A stretch of 9,897 nt of DNA, taken from contig DGWC01000082.1 of NCBI GenBank assembly GCA_002395135.1, positions 210 to 10,106 on the forward strand, given 5' to 3'. Each line of letters starts with the position of its first letter. Within the stretch, counting starts at the first letter, position 1. The DNA is from Prevotella sp. UBA4268. GTDB taxonomy: Bacteria > Bacteroidota > Bacteroidia > Bacteroidales > Bacteroidaceae. Positions 1 to 6,873 of this stretch are shown piece by piece. Below the pieces are notes generated by a model. That model saw only the letters and a program-made list of their open reading frames with translations. It did no database searches and had not been told where the DNA came from. Made by a program: the position numbers and the translations under genes.

Positions 1-433
1 GGTGCATATCCTCCTTACGCTTGAATGCGCCACCCTGATTGTTGTAGGCATCCATAATCTCTGCGGCGAGTTTCTCAGACATAGACTTACCACCACGCTT
101 ACGAGCGAAGGCAATCATATTCTTCATGGAGATGCTCTCCTTACGGTCGGGTCGGATTTCAGTAGGAACCTGGAAGGTAGCACCACCGATACGGCGGCTC
201 TTCACCTCCACCTGGGGAGTAATATTGTCCAAGCCCTGTTTCCAGATTTCCAGAGGAGACTTTTCCTCCTTCTCCATCTTATTTTTCACAATCTCCAGGG
301 CATTATAGAAAATGTCATAAGAGATACTCTTCTTGCCATCATACATCAGATGGTTTACAAACTTTGAAACCTTCTGGTCGTTGAATACCGGATCCGGCAG
401 GATCAAGCGCTTCTTTGGTTTTGCTTTTCTCAT
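1..433 (-). CDS. rpsG: 30S ribosomal protein S7 (3' end beyond window)
   Basis: Primary 16S rRNA-binding protein that nucleates assembly of the 30S head. The frame starts at the ATG at 433-431 (MRKAKPKKR...) and runs 144 full codons to the window edge. It contains the S7 signatures [19 protein letters not shown] and, at the edge, FKRKEDMH. By comparison with known S7 proteins, about 14 residues (the RMAEAN-type tail) are missing. It is the second gene of the str operon, after rpsL, from which it is separated by an unusually long, structured 249-nt spacer. No Shine-Dalgarno is visible; the start is preceded by an A-rich stretch, as is usual in Bacteroidetes. No promoter-like TAnnTTTG box is seen in the spacer, so it is probably transcribed from the rpsL promoter. 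Identification is secure. Confidence 0.97.
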   Translation of the reverse strand, partial: MRKAKPKKRLILPDPVFNDQKVSKFVNHLMYDGKKSISYDIFYNALEIVKNKMEKEEKSPLEIWKQGLDNITPQVEVKSRRIGGATFQVPTEIRPDRKESISMKNMIAFARKRGGKSMSEKLAAEIMDAYNNQGGAFKRKEDMH

Positions 434-682
434 TTTGTTTTTTTGAAATTAAATTCTGCGGAGGCTGTCTTTTTATGTTCTTCAACGTCCTCACCTGGAC
501 ATTTACTCAACCTTGAAAGTTTTCTCCAGCAAAACGATTAAAATTTTACTTAAAGTGTTTCTGAGTTTTTGAGTTCTTTAAGTTTTTGAGCTCCGGCCCT
601 GTTTCTTCGGGCCCCAGTTCTGAAGTTATGTGTCTGCCACATGCTTACCAACCAAGGAACTCAAAAACTCATAAACTCTTTT
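434..682 (-). promoter_or_regulatory. Structured rpsL-rpsG intercistronic spacer
   Basis: No gene is seen in this 249-nt spacer. Two 20-nt arms, 557-576 and 657-676, are reverse complements with one mismatch (core gagtttttgagttc / gaactcaaaaactc). They enclose 80 nt. Inside them lies a GC hairpin (ggccc 595-599 with gggcc 609-613). The decamer agtttttgag is repeated at 564-573 and 581-590, so the right arm could pair in two registers. The right arm begins 6 nt after the rpsL stop. In E. coli, S7 binds the rpsL-rpsG intercistronic mRNA to repress translation; an analogous role here is inference only. No T-run suggests termination. Confidence 0.5.
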
Positions 683-1063
683 TTACTTCTTCTGCTTCGG
701 ACGCTTAGCTCCGTACTTTGAACGACGCTGCGTGCGATTAGCAACACCGGCAGTATCAAGTGTACCGCGAACGATGTGATAACGTACACCAGGAAGGTCC
801 TTTACACGTCCACCACGAACGAGAACGATAGAGTGCTCCTGCAGGTTGTGTCCCTCTCCAGGGATGTAGGAGTTCACTTCCTTCTGGTTTGTCAAACGAA
901 CACGGGCAACTTTACGCATTGCCGAATTAGGCTTCTTCGGGGTTGTTGTGTACACGCGCACACAAACACCGCGACGCTGTGGACATGAGTCCAGAGCGGG
1001 CGACTTGCTCTTGTCTACAAGCGCCTTTCTGCCTTTTCTTACTAATTGTGAAATAGTAGGCAT
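683..1063 (-). CDS. rpsL: 30S ribosomal protein S12
   Basis: S12 sits at the decoding centre of the 30S subunit and controls tRNA selection accuracy. The 126-aa product has the expected family length. Signatures include [18 protein letters not shown] (about 39-56), [10 protein letters not shown] (69-78) and [17 protein letters not shown] (84-100). Lys43 and Lys88, the positions whose substitution commonly gives streptomycin resistance (K42/K87 in E. coli numbering without Met), are both lysine, and the adjacent aspartate that is methylthiolated in some bacteria (Asp89) is present. The start ATG (1063-1061) gives the canonical [12 protein letters not shown]; no Shine-Dalgarno is seen, only an AT-rich leader. 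It is the first gene of its transcription unit, after a terminator (1191-1231) and a -7 box (1146-1153), with rpsG downstream. Confidence 0.98.
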   Translation of the reverse strand: MPTISQLVRKGRKALVDKSKSPALDSCPQRRGVCVRVYTTTPKKPNSAMRKVARVRLTNQKEVNSYIPGEGHNLQEHSIVLVRGGRVKDLPGVRYHIVRGTLDTAGVANRTQRRSKYGAKRPKQKK

Positions 1064-1145
1064 TGTTACTTAATTTTTAATTATATATTGTATTTATTTA
1101 TATTCGAATATGTGCACTATAATCCCTGCGGACTATTTCGGGCTG

Positions 1146-1153
1146 CAAAGGTA
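1146..1153 (-). promoter_or_regulatory. Putative -7 box of the rpsL promoter
   Basis: The minus strand reads TACCTTTG, matching the Bacteroidetes sigma-ABfr -7 consensus TAnnTTTG. It lies just after the terminator of the upstream unit and predicts an rpsL leader of about 75 nt. No good TTTG -33 element is found 17-22 nt upstream. The leader includes the perfect 12-bp palindrome atattcgaatat (1100-1111). Confidence 0.5.
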
Positions 1154-1190
1154 AGAATATTATTTTAAATCACCTAATTATATAGACAGC

Positions 1191-1231
1191 AAAAAGTCTA
1201 TATCTGCCAAAAATTAGCAAGATATAGACTT
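1191..1231 (-). terminator. Intrinsic terminator of the trpS-DUF3467 unit
   Basis: Perfect 12-bp inverted repeat aagtctatatct (1194-1205) / agatatagactt (1220-1231) with a 14-nt loop, followed on the minus strand by a TTTTT run (1195-1191), 64 nt after the DUF3467 stop. A further copy of one arm (atatagac on the plus strand, 1180-1187) could pair with 1196-1203 over 8 bp, competing with the terminator stem. Confidence 0.75.
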
Positions 1232-1294
1232 CTTTAACAATTTTTGAAAATTAATACATTCCATATGCCCCACCCCATTTGGGGAAATCACCTG

Positions 1295-1651
1295 TCAGGC
1301 ATCGCCGCTGCCCATGCCAAAGGGGGCCGCGGTGCGCGGTTCCTGATAGGGAATCTGTATAGGGCCGAACTCCCGCTCATAGCGCGAGATGTTCTCCTGC
1401 AAGGCGCGCAGCAGGCGCTTGGCATGTTCGGGTGCCAGTATCACGCGGCTTTTCACCTGCGCCTTGGGCACACCAGGGAGGATGCGCGCAAAGTCGAGCA
1501 CGAAATCGCTGCTGCTGTGCGTGATGACGGCAAAGTTGGCATATTCGCCCTGGCTGACGCTCTGCGGCAGTTCCAGTTGCAGGCCGTTGTTATTATTGTC
1601 GTTCTGATGATTATCCATGGCTGTATCTGTTTGTTTATTCACTGATGTCAT
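1295..1651 (-). CDS. DUF3467 family protein
   Basis: A 118-aa protein recognisable as the DUF3467 family typical of Bacteroidetes. The core runs from about residue 23 to 100 and includes LQLELPQ, SQGEYANFAVITHSSSDFVLDF, ILPGVPKAQVKSRVILAPEHAKRLLRAL and YEREFGPI. There is no signal peptide or membrane segment, so it is probably cytosolic. The function is unknown; in Bacteroides-type genomes the gene, as I recall, lies between rpoC and rpsL. The first ATG (1651) lies 20 nt after the trpS stop, implying co-transcription with trpS. An internal ATG at 1618 would give 107 aa and removes a poorly conserved Asn/Gln-rich head, so the start is uncertain. No Shine-Dalgarno is seen at either. Confidence 0.9.
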   Translation of the reverse strand: MTSVNKQTDTAMDNHQNDNNNNGLQLELPQSVSQGEYANFAVITHSSSDFVLDFARILPGVPKAQVKSRVILAPEHAKRLLRALQENISRYEREFGPIQIPYQEPRTAAPFGMGSGDA

Positions 1652-1671
1652 ACTTACATCGACTGGCCTTC

Positions 1672-2781
<1,110 letters not shown>

Positions 2782-2789
2782 TCAGAGTG

Positions 2790-2820
2790 CAAAGGTAATC
2801 ATTTTCCATGACTTCCGCAA
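2790..2820 (-). promoter_or_regulatory. Promoter of trpS
   Basis: The minus strand has TTG at 2820-2818, 20 nt, then TACCTTTG at 2797-2790. This fits the Bacteroidetes -33/-7 arrangement (TTTG, about 20 nt, TAnnTTTG). The predicted transcript starts near 2783, giving a leader of about 20 nt before the trpS ATG. Confidence 0.6.
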
Positions 2821-2931
2821 TCTTCTTGCAGAAATATTTCTGGAGTTCGCGAAAGAGAACATCTTTAGAAACCATTGTTTTTCAGTGGTAAAAGCGGCAG
2901 TTTTGCCATGCCGTTTGAGCGGAACGCATCA

Positions 2932-3016
2932 GTAAATTATATTAATTTGCTGAGTAAATTAACTTAATTTGAAAAGCAAATTACATTAATTTGCACGGTA
3001 AATTACATTAATTTAC
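2932..3016. repeat. Four 19-bp dyads at an exact 22-bp period
   Basis: Units begin at 2932, 2954, 2976 and 2998. Each is 19 bp of the form g(t/c)aaatta-NNN-taattt(g/a)c with 3-nt linkers (tga, aaa, acg). Units 3 and 4 are perfect 8-3-8 palindromes, and their second base pair changes in a compensatory way (gc...gc versus gt...ac). Units 1 and 2 carry one or two imperfect positions. The array lies about 110 bp upstream of the trpS promoter and beyond the terminator of the preceding unit. Every unit has stops or no extended frame, so it is not coding. It could be a multi-site operator, a nucleoid-protein site or a drifted tandem duplication. Confidence 0.8.
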
Positions 3017-3017
3017 G

Positions 3018-3159
3018 AAAGCAAACCAATGTGTTTCGCAGAGAAAATCGCCGCCCCCGCGCTTCAAAAGCGGTGATTTCCGCCATGAAAAGCAATGGCC
3101 AAAGTGTTGGAAAGCGATGACTGCTGAAGCAAGAAGCGATGATTAAAGTGGAGAAAGGC
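3018..3159. repeat. Degenerate continuation of the 22-bp array
   Basis: After the clear dyads, the head AAAGC or a close variant recurs with exact 22-bp spacing at 3067, 3089, 3111, 3133 (gaagc) and 3155 (aaggc). An out-of-phase copy lies at 3018, with 5 extra bases between 3018 and 3067. Unit bodies differ (for example gcgatgac versus gcgatgat in the units at 3111 and 3133). Some keep weak dyads (gcgg...ccgc at 3070-3083). This looks like an eroded extension of the same tandem array up to the terminator. The rest of the 2764-3265 gap holds the trpS promoter, the four-dyad block and the terminator at 3163-3203; no gene is seen. Confidence 0.4.
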
Positions 3160-3162
3160 GGC

Positions 3163-3203
3163 AAAAAAAACAACGGGATGTCTGCAACGCTGCAGGCATC
3201 CCG
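3163..3203 (-). terminator. Intrinsic terminator of the LRR-protein unit
   Basis: A 13-bp stem with one G-U pair (arms 3174-3186 and 3191-3203, cgggatgtctgca / tgcaggcatcccg) and a 4-nt loop. On the minus strand it is followed by TTG and a run of eight T (3170-3163). It lies 62 nt after the stop of the small gene at 3266. Confidence 0.88.
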
Positions 3204-3265
3204 CCAACTAATTAACTCAAGTATTGTGAAAAACTAATATTACTTCGGTTGGTATCTGAAGTTAA

Positions 3266-3553
3266 TCAATCATCAGCCCAAAGGCCACCCTTGGAACGGC
3301 TGTTCAGATTACCGTTGTCATCACCAACTATGAGCACGTCGTCGCCACCAGGCGTAGCAGGAACTCCTGTATACCCTTCGTTGATCCAACTGTCATTACC
3401 AAAGAACTTTGTTCCTTTATACCAGTTGTAACCATCTTCCTCAGCCAATCCAAAACGTACGTATGGTTTATAATGTCCGCTGGCATTCAACAGATGTGAA
3501 CTCACCTCAACGCTAAAACACTCTGTTTGCGGTTTCTCATATATCTTTTTCAT
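3266..3553 (-). CDS. Small protein of unknown function, Prevotella-type
   Basis: A 95-aa protein with no recognised enzymatic domain. It begins MKKIYEKPQTECFSVEVSSHLLNASG and ends SRSKGGLWADD. The 'KKxYxKPxxExxxVEvxxxLLxxSG' head with a Trp/Asp tail resembles a loose group of small Bacteroidales proteins I know only as hypothetical. The head is not a signal peptide: there is no hydrophobic core. The middle is rich in Gly, Asp, Asn and aromatics (DGYNWYKGTKFFGNDSW, then TPGGDDVLIVGDDNGN). The gene starts 14 nt after the LRR-protein stop and precedes a strong terminator, so it is the last gene of that operon. It has a strong AGGAGG ribosome-binding site. A substrate, partner or modified-peptide role is possible, but nothing in the sequence decides between these. 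Confidence 0.8.
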   Translation of the reverse strand: MKKIYEKPQTECFSVEVSSHLLNASGHYKPYVRFGLAEEDGYNWYKGTKFFGNDSWINEGYTGVPATPGGDDVLIVGDDNGNLNSRSKGGLWADD

Positions 3554-3561
3554 ATTGCAGT

Positions 3562-3567
3562 CCTCCT
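3562..3567 (-). promoter_or_regulatory. Strong Shine-Dalgarno of the 95-aa gene
   Basis: The minus strand reads AGGAGG 8 nt before the ATG at 3553, directly abutting the TAA stop of the LRR gene (3570-3568). It fixes the start of the small gene. No comparable motif precedes the other genes in the window. Confidence 0.85.
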
Positions 3568-5799
3568 TTATTTTACGAAATACTTCTTTCCGTTAACAAC
3601 ATACATGCCACGTGGCAGACCATCCAAGTTGATAGAGTCAGTGCGAACCACCTGACCATTGATGTTATAGACCACAGGCATATATTTTACGTCCTGTTTC
3701 TTCTCTTGAGCATCCTTCAACACCTCTTGAATAGCAGTTGGAGTGAGTATCTCCATATCCTTAAGGCCAAACTCCACGTCAGCTTTCTTGGCACCACCAG
3801 TTGCTGTACCCGTATTAAGTGAGTTCAAGTAGTCCTCAACACCTTCACCCGGTTTGATGATGGCTGTGTAACGTGTCCACAATCCACTCTTATTATTGCC
3901 ACTACCCTTGATACCATCGTAAGTTTCCCTGTAGAATTTGGGATAGTATGCGGGTCCGTACCCATTATCACTTTCACATCCCAGGAAATAGTTACCTTTG
4001 CCAATGGGCTCTTCTTCTTCACTTGTCTTTCCAATGAAAGTGAAGGTATAACCTAAATCTTCCTCACCATCATAGTAAACTTCTTGGCGAGTGTCATTAG
4101 TGCCACCCCAATCTCTATAACTTTTTGTTGCATTTCTGGCATCCTTCAAAAACTGAATCTTAGTTTTCCCTGCAGGTTCGTATGTGTCGCCAGGGGCTGG
4201 ATTGTACAATGTCATGGCAAGGATGGCATCTACGCGGTTTCCACTTCCCGGTTTAACACCTTTGTTAGGGTGAATCATATATGGATGTCCACCAAGAGCA
4301 AGCACGCTGTAGCCATCAGAACGAGTATACGCCTTTGACACCTTAGTAAAGAAGAACACCAGTGCGTCCTCACCCTCAACATTCATAATTCGGGCAGCGT
4401 CAAACTCGGCGATATTAAAACCTTCATTGTATGCGATGGCCAACTGCTCGTCAGTAACATCATATGGAGGACACAATGTGTACCATGTGTCATCAACCGA
4501 TCTGACTATCACTTCTTCATTAGTGAAGCCATGGTGAATTGGAAGTTGACGCCAACCATATTCAGAAGGATAAACGAAATCATGAGTTGTAGGATCCTTT
4601 CCTGCATTGATTCTGTTAGTATAGTCCAAATGTTGTTCACGTGCTATTGCAGCCATGTCACCATAATTACCATCACCTTTAGCAGGCCACAGATTACCGG
4701 TTTCATCTTTTAGATTATAAGTCTCGGAGAGATAAGTAGCAACAGGCTGACCTTCATCAGTAGTATTAGAACCTGGGGATTTGCGGATTCCATCGGGGTT
4801 GGCATCATAGAAACTCTTTAATTCAGGAAGGTTTGGATAGTGTAGCACAACGGTCTTAATAGTTCGCGTTTCAGTCATATGTTGAAGAATGAGCTCCTTC
4901 AATTCAACTTTGCACTTTTCCTTTGCTTCAGTCTCTGTTAAACCTGTACTCTGATAATATGCAAGCCTGGCAGGATAATCATAGTTATTGTTACCCCATT
5001 GAACAGCTTCTACAACTATACTTTCATGGTTTGTACCCAATTCTTCTGATGCTGTAAATGTACCGTCGTTATCGCTCGTATTTGTATCCGGATAGATTTT
5101 GGGGAGGTTATTAACGTCTTCTGACATCACATAAATATCCTTCAAACCACTATTTTGGAATGCACGTCGACCAATTTCGGTTACACTTGCGGGAATCACC
5201 AACTGTGACATTTCCGAACATTCACGGAAAGCATCATCACCGATAGTTTTCAATGTGTTTGGTAGGTGAACAGATTCAAGTGCCTTACACTGATAGAATG
5301 CCTTCTGTTGAATATATTGAATACCTTCTGGCAAGGTAACATGTTTTAGAGCCTCTGCATCTTGGAAAGCCTCATATTCTATAGTTCTCACCGATGTTGG
5401 AATATGAACGTCTTCCAATTTTGGTGCCTGAAAAAAAAGTTGATGGGGAATAGTCGTTATGCCTTCTGGCAAATAAAACTCTTTTAATTGTTTGAAATTA
5501 TCGCAGAACATTTTAAACGGATTAGAAGTAATGCTCACAAAGGATGCAGGTGCCATTTCCGACCAATCCATGAATGTGACATTTGACAATCTGTCTTTGA
5601 CATTATTATTAAATAGATTTGCATCCATCGTCCCTTTAAAATAAGCAACATGCATGTTGCTCATGTTATTAATGATTTCGTTGGTAAAATCACTTTGTGT
5701 CGCACCCTCAAACCAAATGGTGTCATTCTTAACAGTAATGTTTGCGTTTGCTCCAATCGAAATACCGAGAGCAAACAAGCCAAGTAACAGTTTTTTCAT
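3568..5799 (-). CDS. BspA-type leucine-rich-repeat surface protein
   Basis: A 743-aa exported protein. Residues 1-19 form a signal peptide (MKKLLLGLFALGISIGANA). Residues 105-218 hold five consecutive repeats of almost exactly 23 residues (starts at 105, 128, 151, 174, 197) with the pattern Lxx(v/f)xLPxxixxIxxxAFxxc, the LRR_5/BspA type. The long middle contains a WYTLCPPYDVTDEQL...AEFDAARI block resembling a domain frequent in secreted Prevotella proteins. The last 34 residues, VYNINGQVVRTDSINLDGLP onward, ending in NGKKYFVK, resemble a type IX secretion C-terminal signal. BspA proteins bind host or microbial ligands; the ligand here is unknown. The ATG at 5799 begins the signal peptide. The gene is visibly more AT-rich than trpS or rpoC and has an attenuator-like leader. 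Confidence 0.92.
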   Translation of the reverse strand: MKKLLLGLFALGISIGANANITVKNDTIWFEGATQSDFTNEIINNMSNMHVAYFKGTMDANLFNNNVKDRLSNVTFMDWSEMAPASFVSITSNPFKMFCDNFKQLKEFYLPEGITTIPHQLFFQAPKLEDVHIPTSVRTIEYEAFQDAEALKHVTLPEGIQYIQQKAFYQCKALESVHLPNTLKTIGDDAFRECSEMSQLVIPASVTEIGRRAFQNSGLKDIYVMSEDVNNLPKIYPDTNTSDNDGTFTASEELGTNHESIVVEAVQWGNNNYDYPARLAYYQSTGLTETEAKEKCKVELKELILQHMTETRTIKTVVLHYPNLPELKSFYDANPDGIRKSPGSNTTDEGQPVATYLSETYNLKDETGNLWPAKGDGNYGDMAAIAREQHLDYTNRINAGKDPTTHDFVYPSEYGWRQLPIHHGFTNEEVIVRSVDDTWYTLCPPYDVTDEQLAIAYNEGFNIAEFDAARIMNVEGEDALVFFFTKVSKAYTRSDGYSVLALGGHPYMIHPNKGVKPGSGNRVDAILAMTLYNPAPGDTYEPAGKTKIQFLKDARNATKSYRDWGGTNDTRQEVYYDGEEDLGYTFTFIGKTSEEEEPIGKGNYFLGCESDNGYGPAYYPKFYRETYDGIKGSGNNKSGLWTRYTAIIKPGEGVEDYLNSLNTGTATGGAKKADVEFGLKDMEILTPTAIQEVLKDAQEKKQDVKYMPVVYNINGQVVRTDSINLDGLPRGMYVVNGKKYFVK

Positions 5800-6127
5800 T
5801 TTCTCTTAAGTTAATTCTTATATTTGTTTATTATTATCTTGTGTCAATTGTGGCAGGATTCATGCGTTGACGCTGCCTGCACACATCATGTTGGTTGCCA
5901 GAAGTCCCGATTGTGGCGTTTAAAGAGTAAGGGCGGCAGGGACTGCGCGCTTGGTGCGCGCTACCACTCTGTTAAGATCTGTTTCAGAAAAAAAGGCATC
6001 CTGGTCTCACGACTTGATGCCGTTTAAATTCATCTTGTTATGCATCCCACATGTTCTCACGAAGGGTGGATGCTAAAAAAATAACATATAACGCCTCGCA
6101 AATTGAGGCAAATTAATTAACTGAGTG
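5800..6127 (-). promoter_or_regulatory. Long structured leader of the LRR gene
   Basis: About 320 nt lie between the -7 box at 6128-6135 and the LRR ATG, with no convincing gene. On the minus strand, in order, there are four hairpins besides the internal terminator at 5988-6021. They are gcctc/gaggc (6105-6109 with 6093-6097), gcatccac/gtgggatgc (6066-6073 with 6042-6050), gcgcgc/gcgcgc with an accaa loop (5956-5961 with 5945-5950), and gcagg/cctgc enclosing gcg/cgc (5876-5880 with 5853-5857). The GCATCC arm (6073-6068) could instead pair with GGATGC (6001-5996) in the 3' arm of the internal terminator, giving an antiterminator. The ligand or trigger is unknown, and no known riboswitch class was recognised. 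Confidence 0.5.
5988..6021 (-). terminator. Intrinsic terminator inside the LRR leader
   Basis: The minus strand reads ggcatc (6021-6016), a 15-nt loop that can form gtc-gtga-gac, gatgcc (6000-5995), then seven T (5994-5988). It lies about 190 nt before the LRR start codon and about 100 nt after the predicted transcription start. It would end a short RNA of about 130 nt unless read through. This may be an attenuator or the end of a separate small RNA. Confidence 0.6.
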
Positions 6128-6135
6128 CAAAGATA
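6128..6135 (-). promoter_or_regulatory. Putative -7 box of the LRR operon promoter
   Basis: The minus strand reads TATCTTTG, matching TAnnTTTG, directly after the terminator of the HTH gene. The nearest TTTG upstream (6163-6160) is 24 nt away, longer than the usual spacing. Confidence 0.5.
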
Positions 6136-6160
6136 GTGGTATTTATAATACGGCATGGCC

Positions 6161-6206
6161 AAAAAGTGTAGCCAATCTGAATACATGTAGATAAATCGGC
6201 TACACT
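6161..6206 (-). terminator. Intrinsic terminator of the HTH gene
   Basis: Nine-bp perfect stem agtgtagcc (6165-6173) / ggctacact (6198-6206), with a 24-nt loop. On the minus strand the stem runs into TTTTT (6165-6161). It lies 44 nt after the HTH stop. The large loop makes it weaker than the others in the window. Confidence 0.65.
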
Positions 6207-6249
6207 GTGCATTTCATGTATTTCACTGATAAGGGGAATGCAACACGTG

Positions 6250-6480
6250 TTATCTCTGCTCTCCAGACCTGTCCTCGTCAGCCATTTCTTCTGAGTAGAG
6301 TCGGAAAAAGTCGTAGTTGAGTATGCGGCTGATACGGAGCAAAATGCCAGTATCAATGGTCATCTTGTCATAAATCTTATAGATGTTGGTGCGGTGACAG
6401 CCCAGTTCCTGCGCAAGCCAGACGGATGTTCTGCCTTGTGCCTCCACTTGCTGTCTGATGCACTGCCCTATATGTCTCAT
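6250..6480 (-). CDS. Small helix-turn-helix DNA-binding protein
   Basis: A 76-aa probable transcription regulator. Residues about 17-38 (RTSVWLAQELGCHRTNIYKIYD) form an XRE/lambda-repressor-like helix-turn-helix, followed by TIDTGILLRISRILNYDFFRLYSEE. This resembles a family of single-domain HTH proteins common in Bacteroidales that share an 'IGxxIxxxVxxQxRTxxWxAxxLxCxRTNIYxI...SIDTxLLLRISxILNxDFFxxYSEE' pattern. It has no effector domain; the acidic tail (ADEDRSGEQR) is probably disordered. The ATG at 6480 is preceded directly by an in-frame TAG, so the start cannot lie upstream. It has its own promoter, a structured leader of about 260 nt and a terminator, so it is probably monocistronic. 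Its position between two surface-protein genes suggests, but does not show, that it regulates one of them. Confidence 0.88.
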   Translation of the reverse strand: MRHIGQCIRQQVEAQGRTSVWLAQELGCHRTNIYKIYDKMTIDTGILLRISRILNYDFFRLYSEEMADEDRSGEQR

Positions 6481-6554
6481 CTATTCCCAGAGTTGCGGCC
6501 TGCTGGCCAATCGATTGCATGGCAAAAAGCGTGGACTGCCAATCATCCACATTC

Positions 6555-6680
6555 GCAATCGAAGGTCCTAGGAAAACCCATAAACAAGAATATGGTCACA
6601 GCACTCCACGCCCGAAACGCGGAGAACCATTACACTGACCTCTTGTCTATAGTCGCGAATTTCCTAGGTTCTCGATTGCA
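6555..6680 (-). promoter_or_regulatory. Nested hairpin element in the HTH leader
   Basis: Successive complementary pairs nest in order. They are gcaatcga 6555-6562 / tcgattgc 6672-6679; cctaggaaa 6567-6575 / tttcctagg 6660-6668; acaaga 6584-6589 / tcttgt 6641-6646; ggtca 6594-6598 / tgacc 6636-6640; and an apical ctccacg / cgcggag stem near 6604-6624. In the minus-strand RNA the apical stem pairs fully through a G-U wobble, while the plus-strand RNA would have an A-C mismatch. This favours a minus-sense RNA. A second copy of the outer 5' arm (TGCAATCGA) occurs at 6519-6511 and could compete for 6555-6562. No known RNA family was recognised; a miniature inverted-repeat element is the main alternative. 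Confidence 0.6.
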
Positions 6681-6745
6681 AGAGAAAGTATAACACTTCT
6701 ACGTATTACCCAAAATGTATTCTGCGGACTCATGTCCGACGGCTG

Positions 6746-6776
6746 CAAAAATAATAAGTAATTTGTATTTGAGCAA
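6746..6776 (-). promoter_or_regulatory. Promoter of the HTH gene
   Basis: The minus strand has TTG at 6776-6774, 20 nt, then TATTTTTG at 6753-6746, a good match to the Bacteroidetes -33/-7 elements. Transcription would start near 6739, giving a leader of about 260 nt. Between this promoter and the terminator at 6874 (about 6777-6873) nothing else is visible. Confidence 0.6.
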
Positions 6777-6873
6777 TATTATTACTTTAAAAAGTGTCAA
6801 AAAGAAAAACATTTCAACAAAAAGCAATGCTACAGAAAGCACGCACGGTAAAGGCTGTTAGAAGAAAGAAGAT

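Noticed and set aside
2932..3159. CRISPR array
   Set aside because: Repeat units are contiguous 22-bp dyads with 3-nt linkers, not repeats separated by unique spacers, and no cas genes are present.
5945..5961. tRNA-like arm (gcgcgc hairpin) in the LRR leader
   Set aside because: No T-arm, anticodon arm or acceptor stem can be placed around it.
6074..6109. gcctc/gaggc hairpin followed by a T-run as another terminator in the LRR leader
   Set aside because: The T-run begins about 11 nt after a 5-bp stem, too far for intrinsic termination.
6481..6552. 23-codon minus-strand frame ending TAG directly before the HTH ATG, as a leader peptide
   Set aside because: It is in the same frame as the HTH gene and simply the sequence upstream of an in-frame stop; no start signal or conserved composition supports translation.
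6394..6693. Plus-strand open frame overlapping the HTH gene and its leader
   Set aside because: It overlaps the conserved HTH coding sequence and the inverted repeats, and its translation shows no domain.
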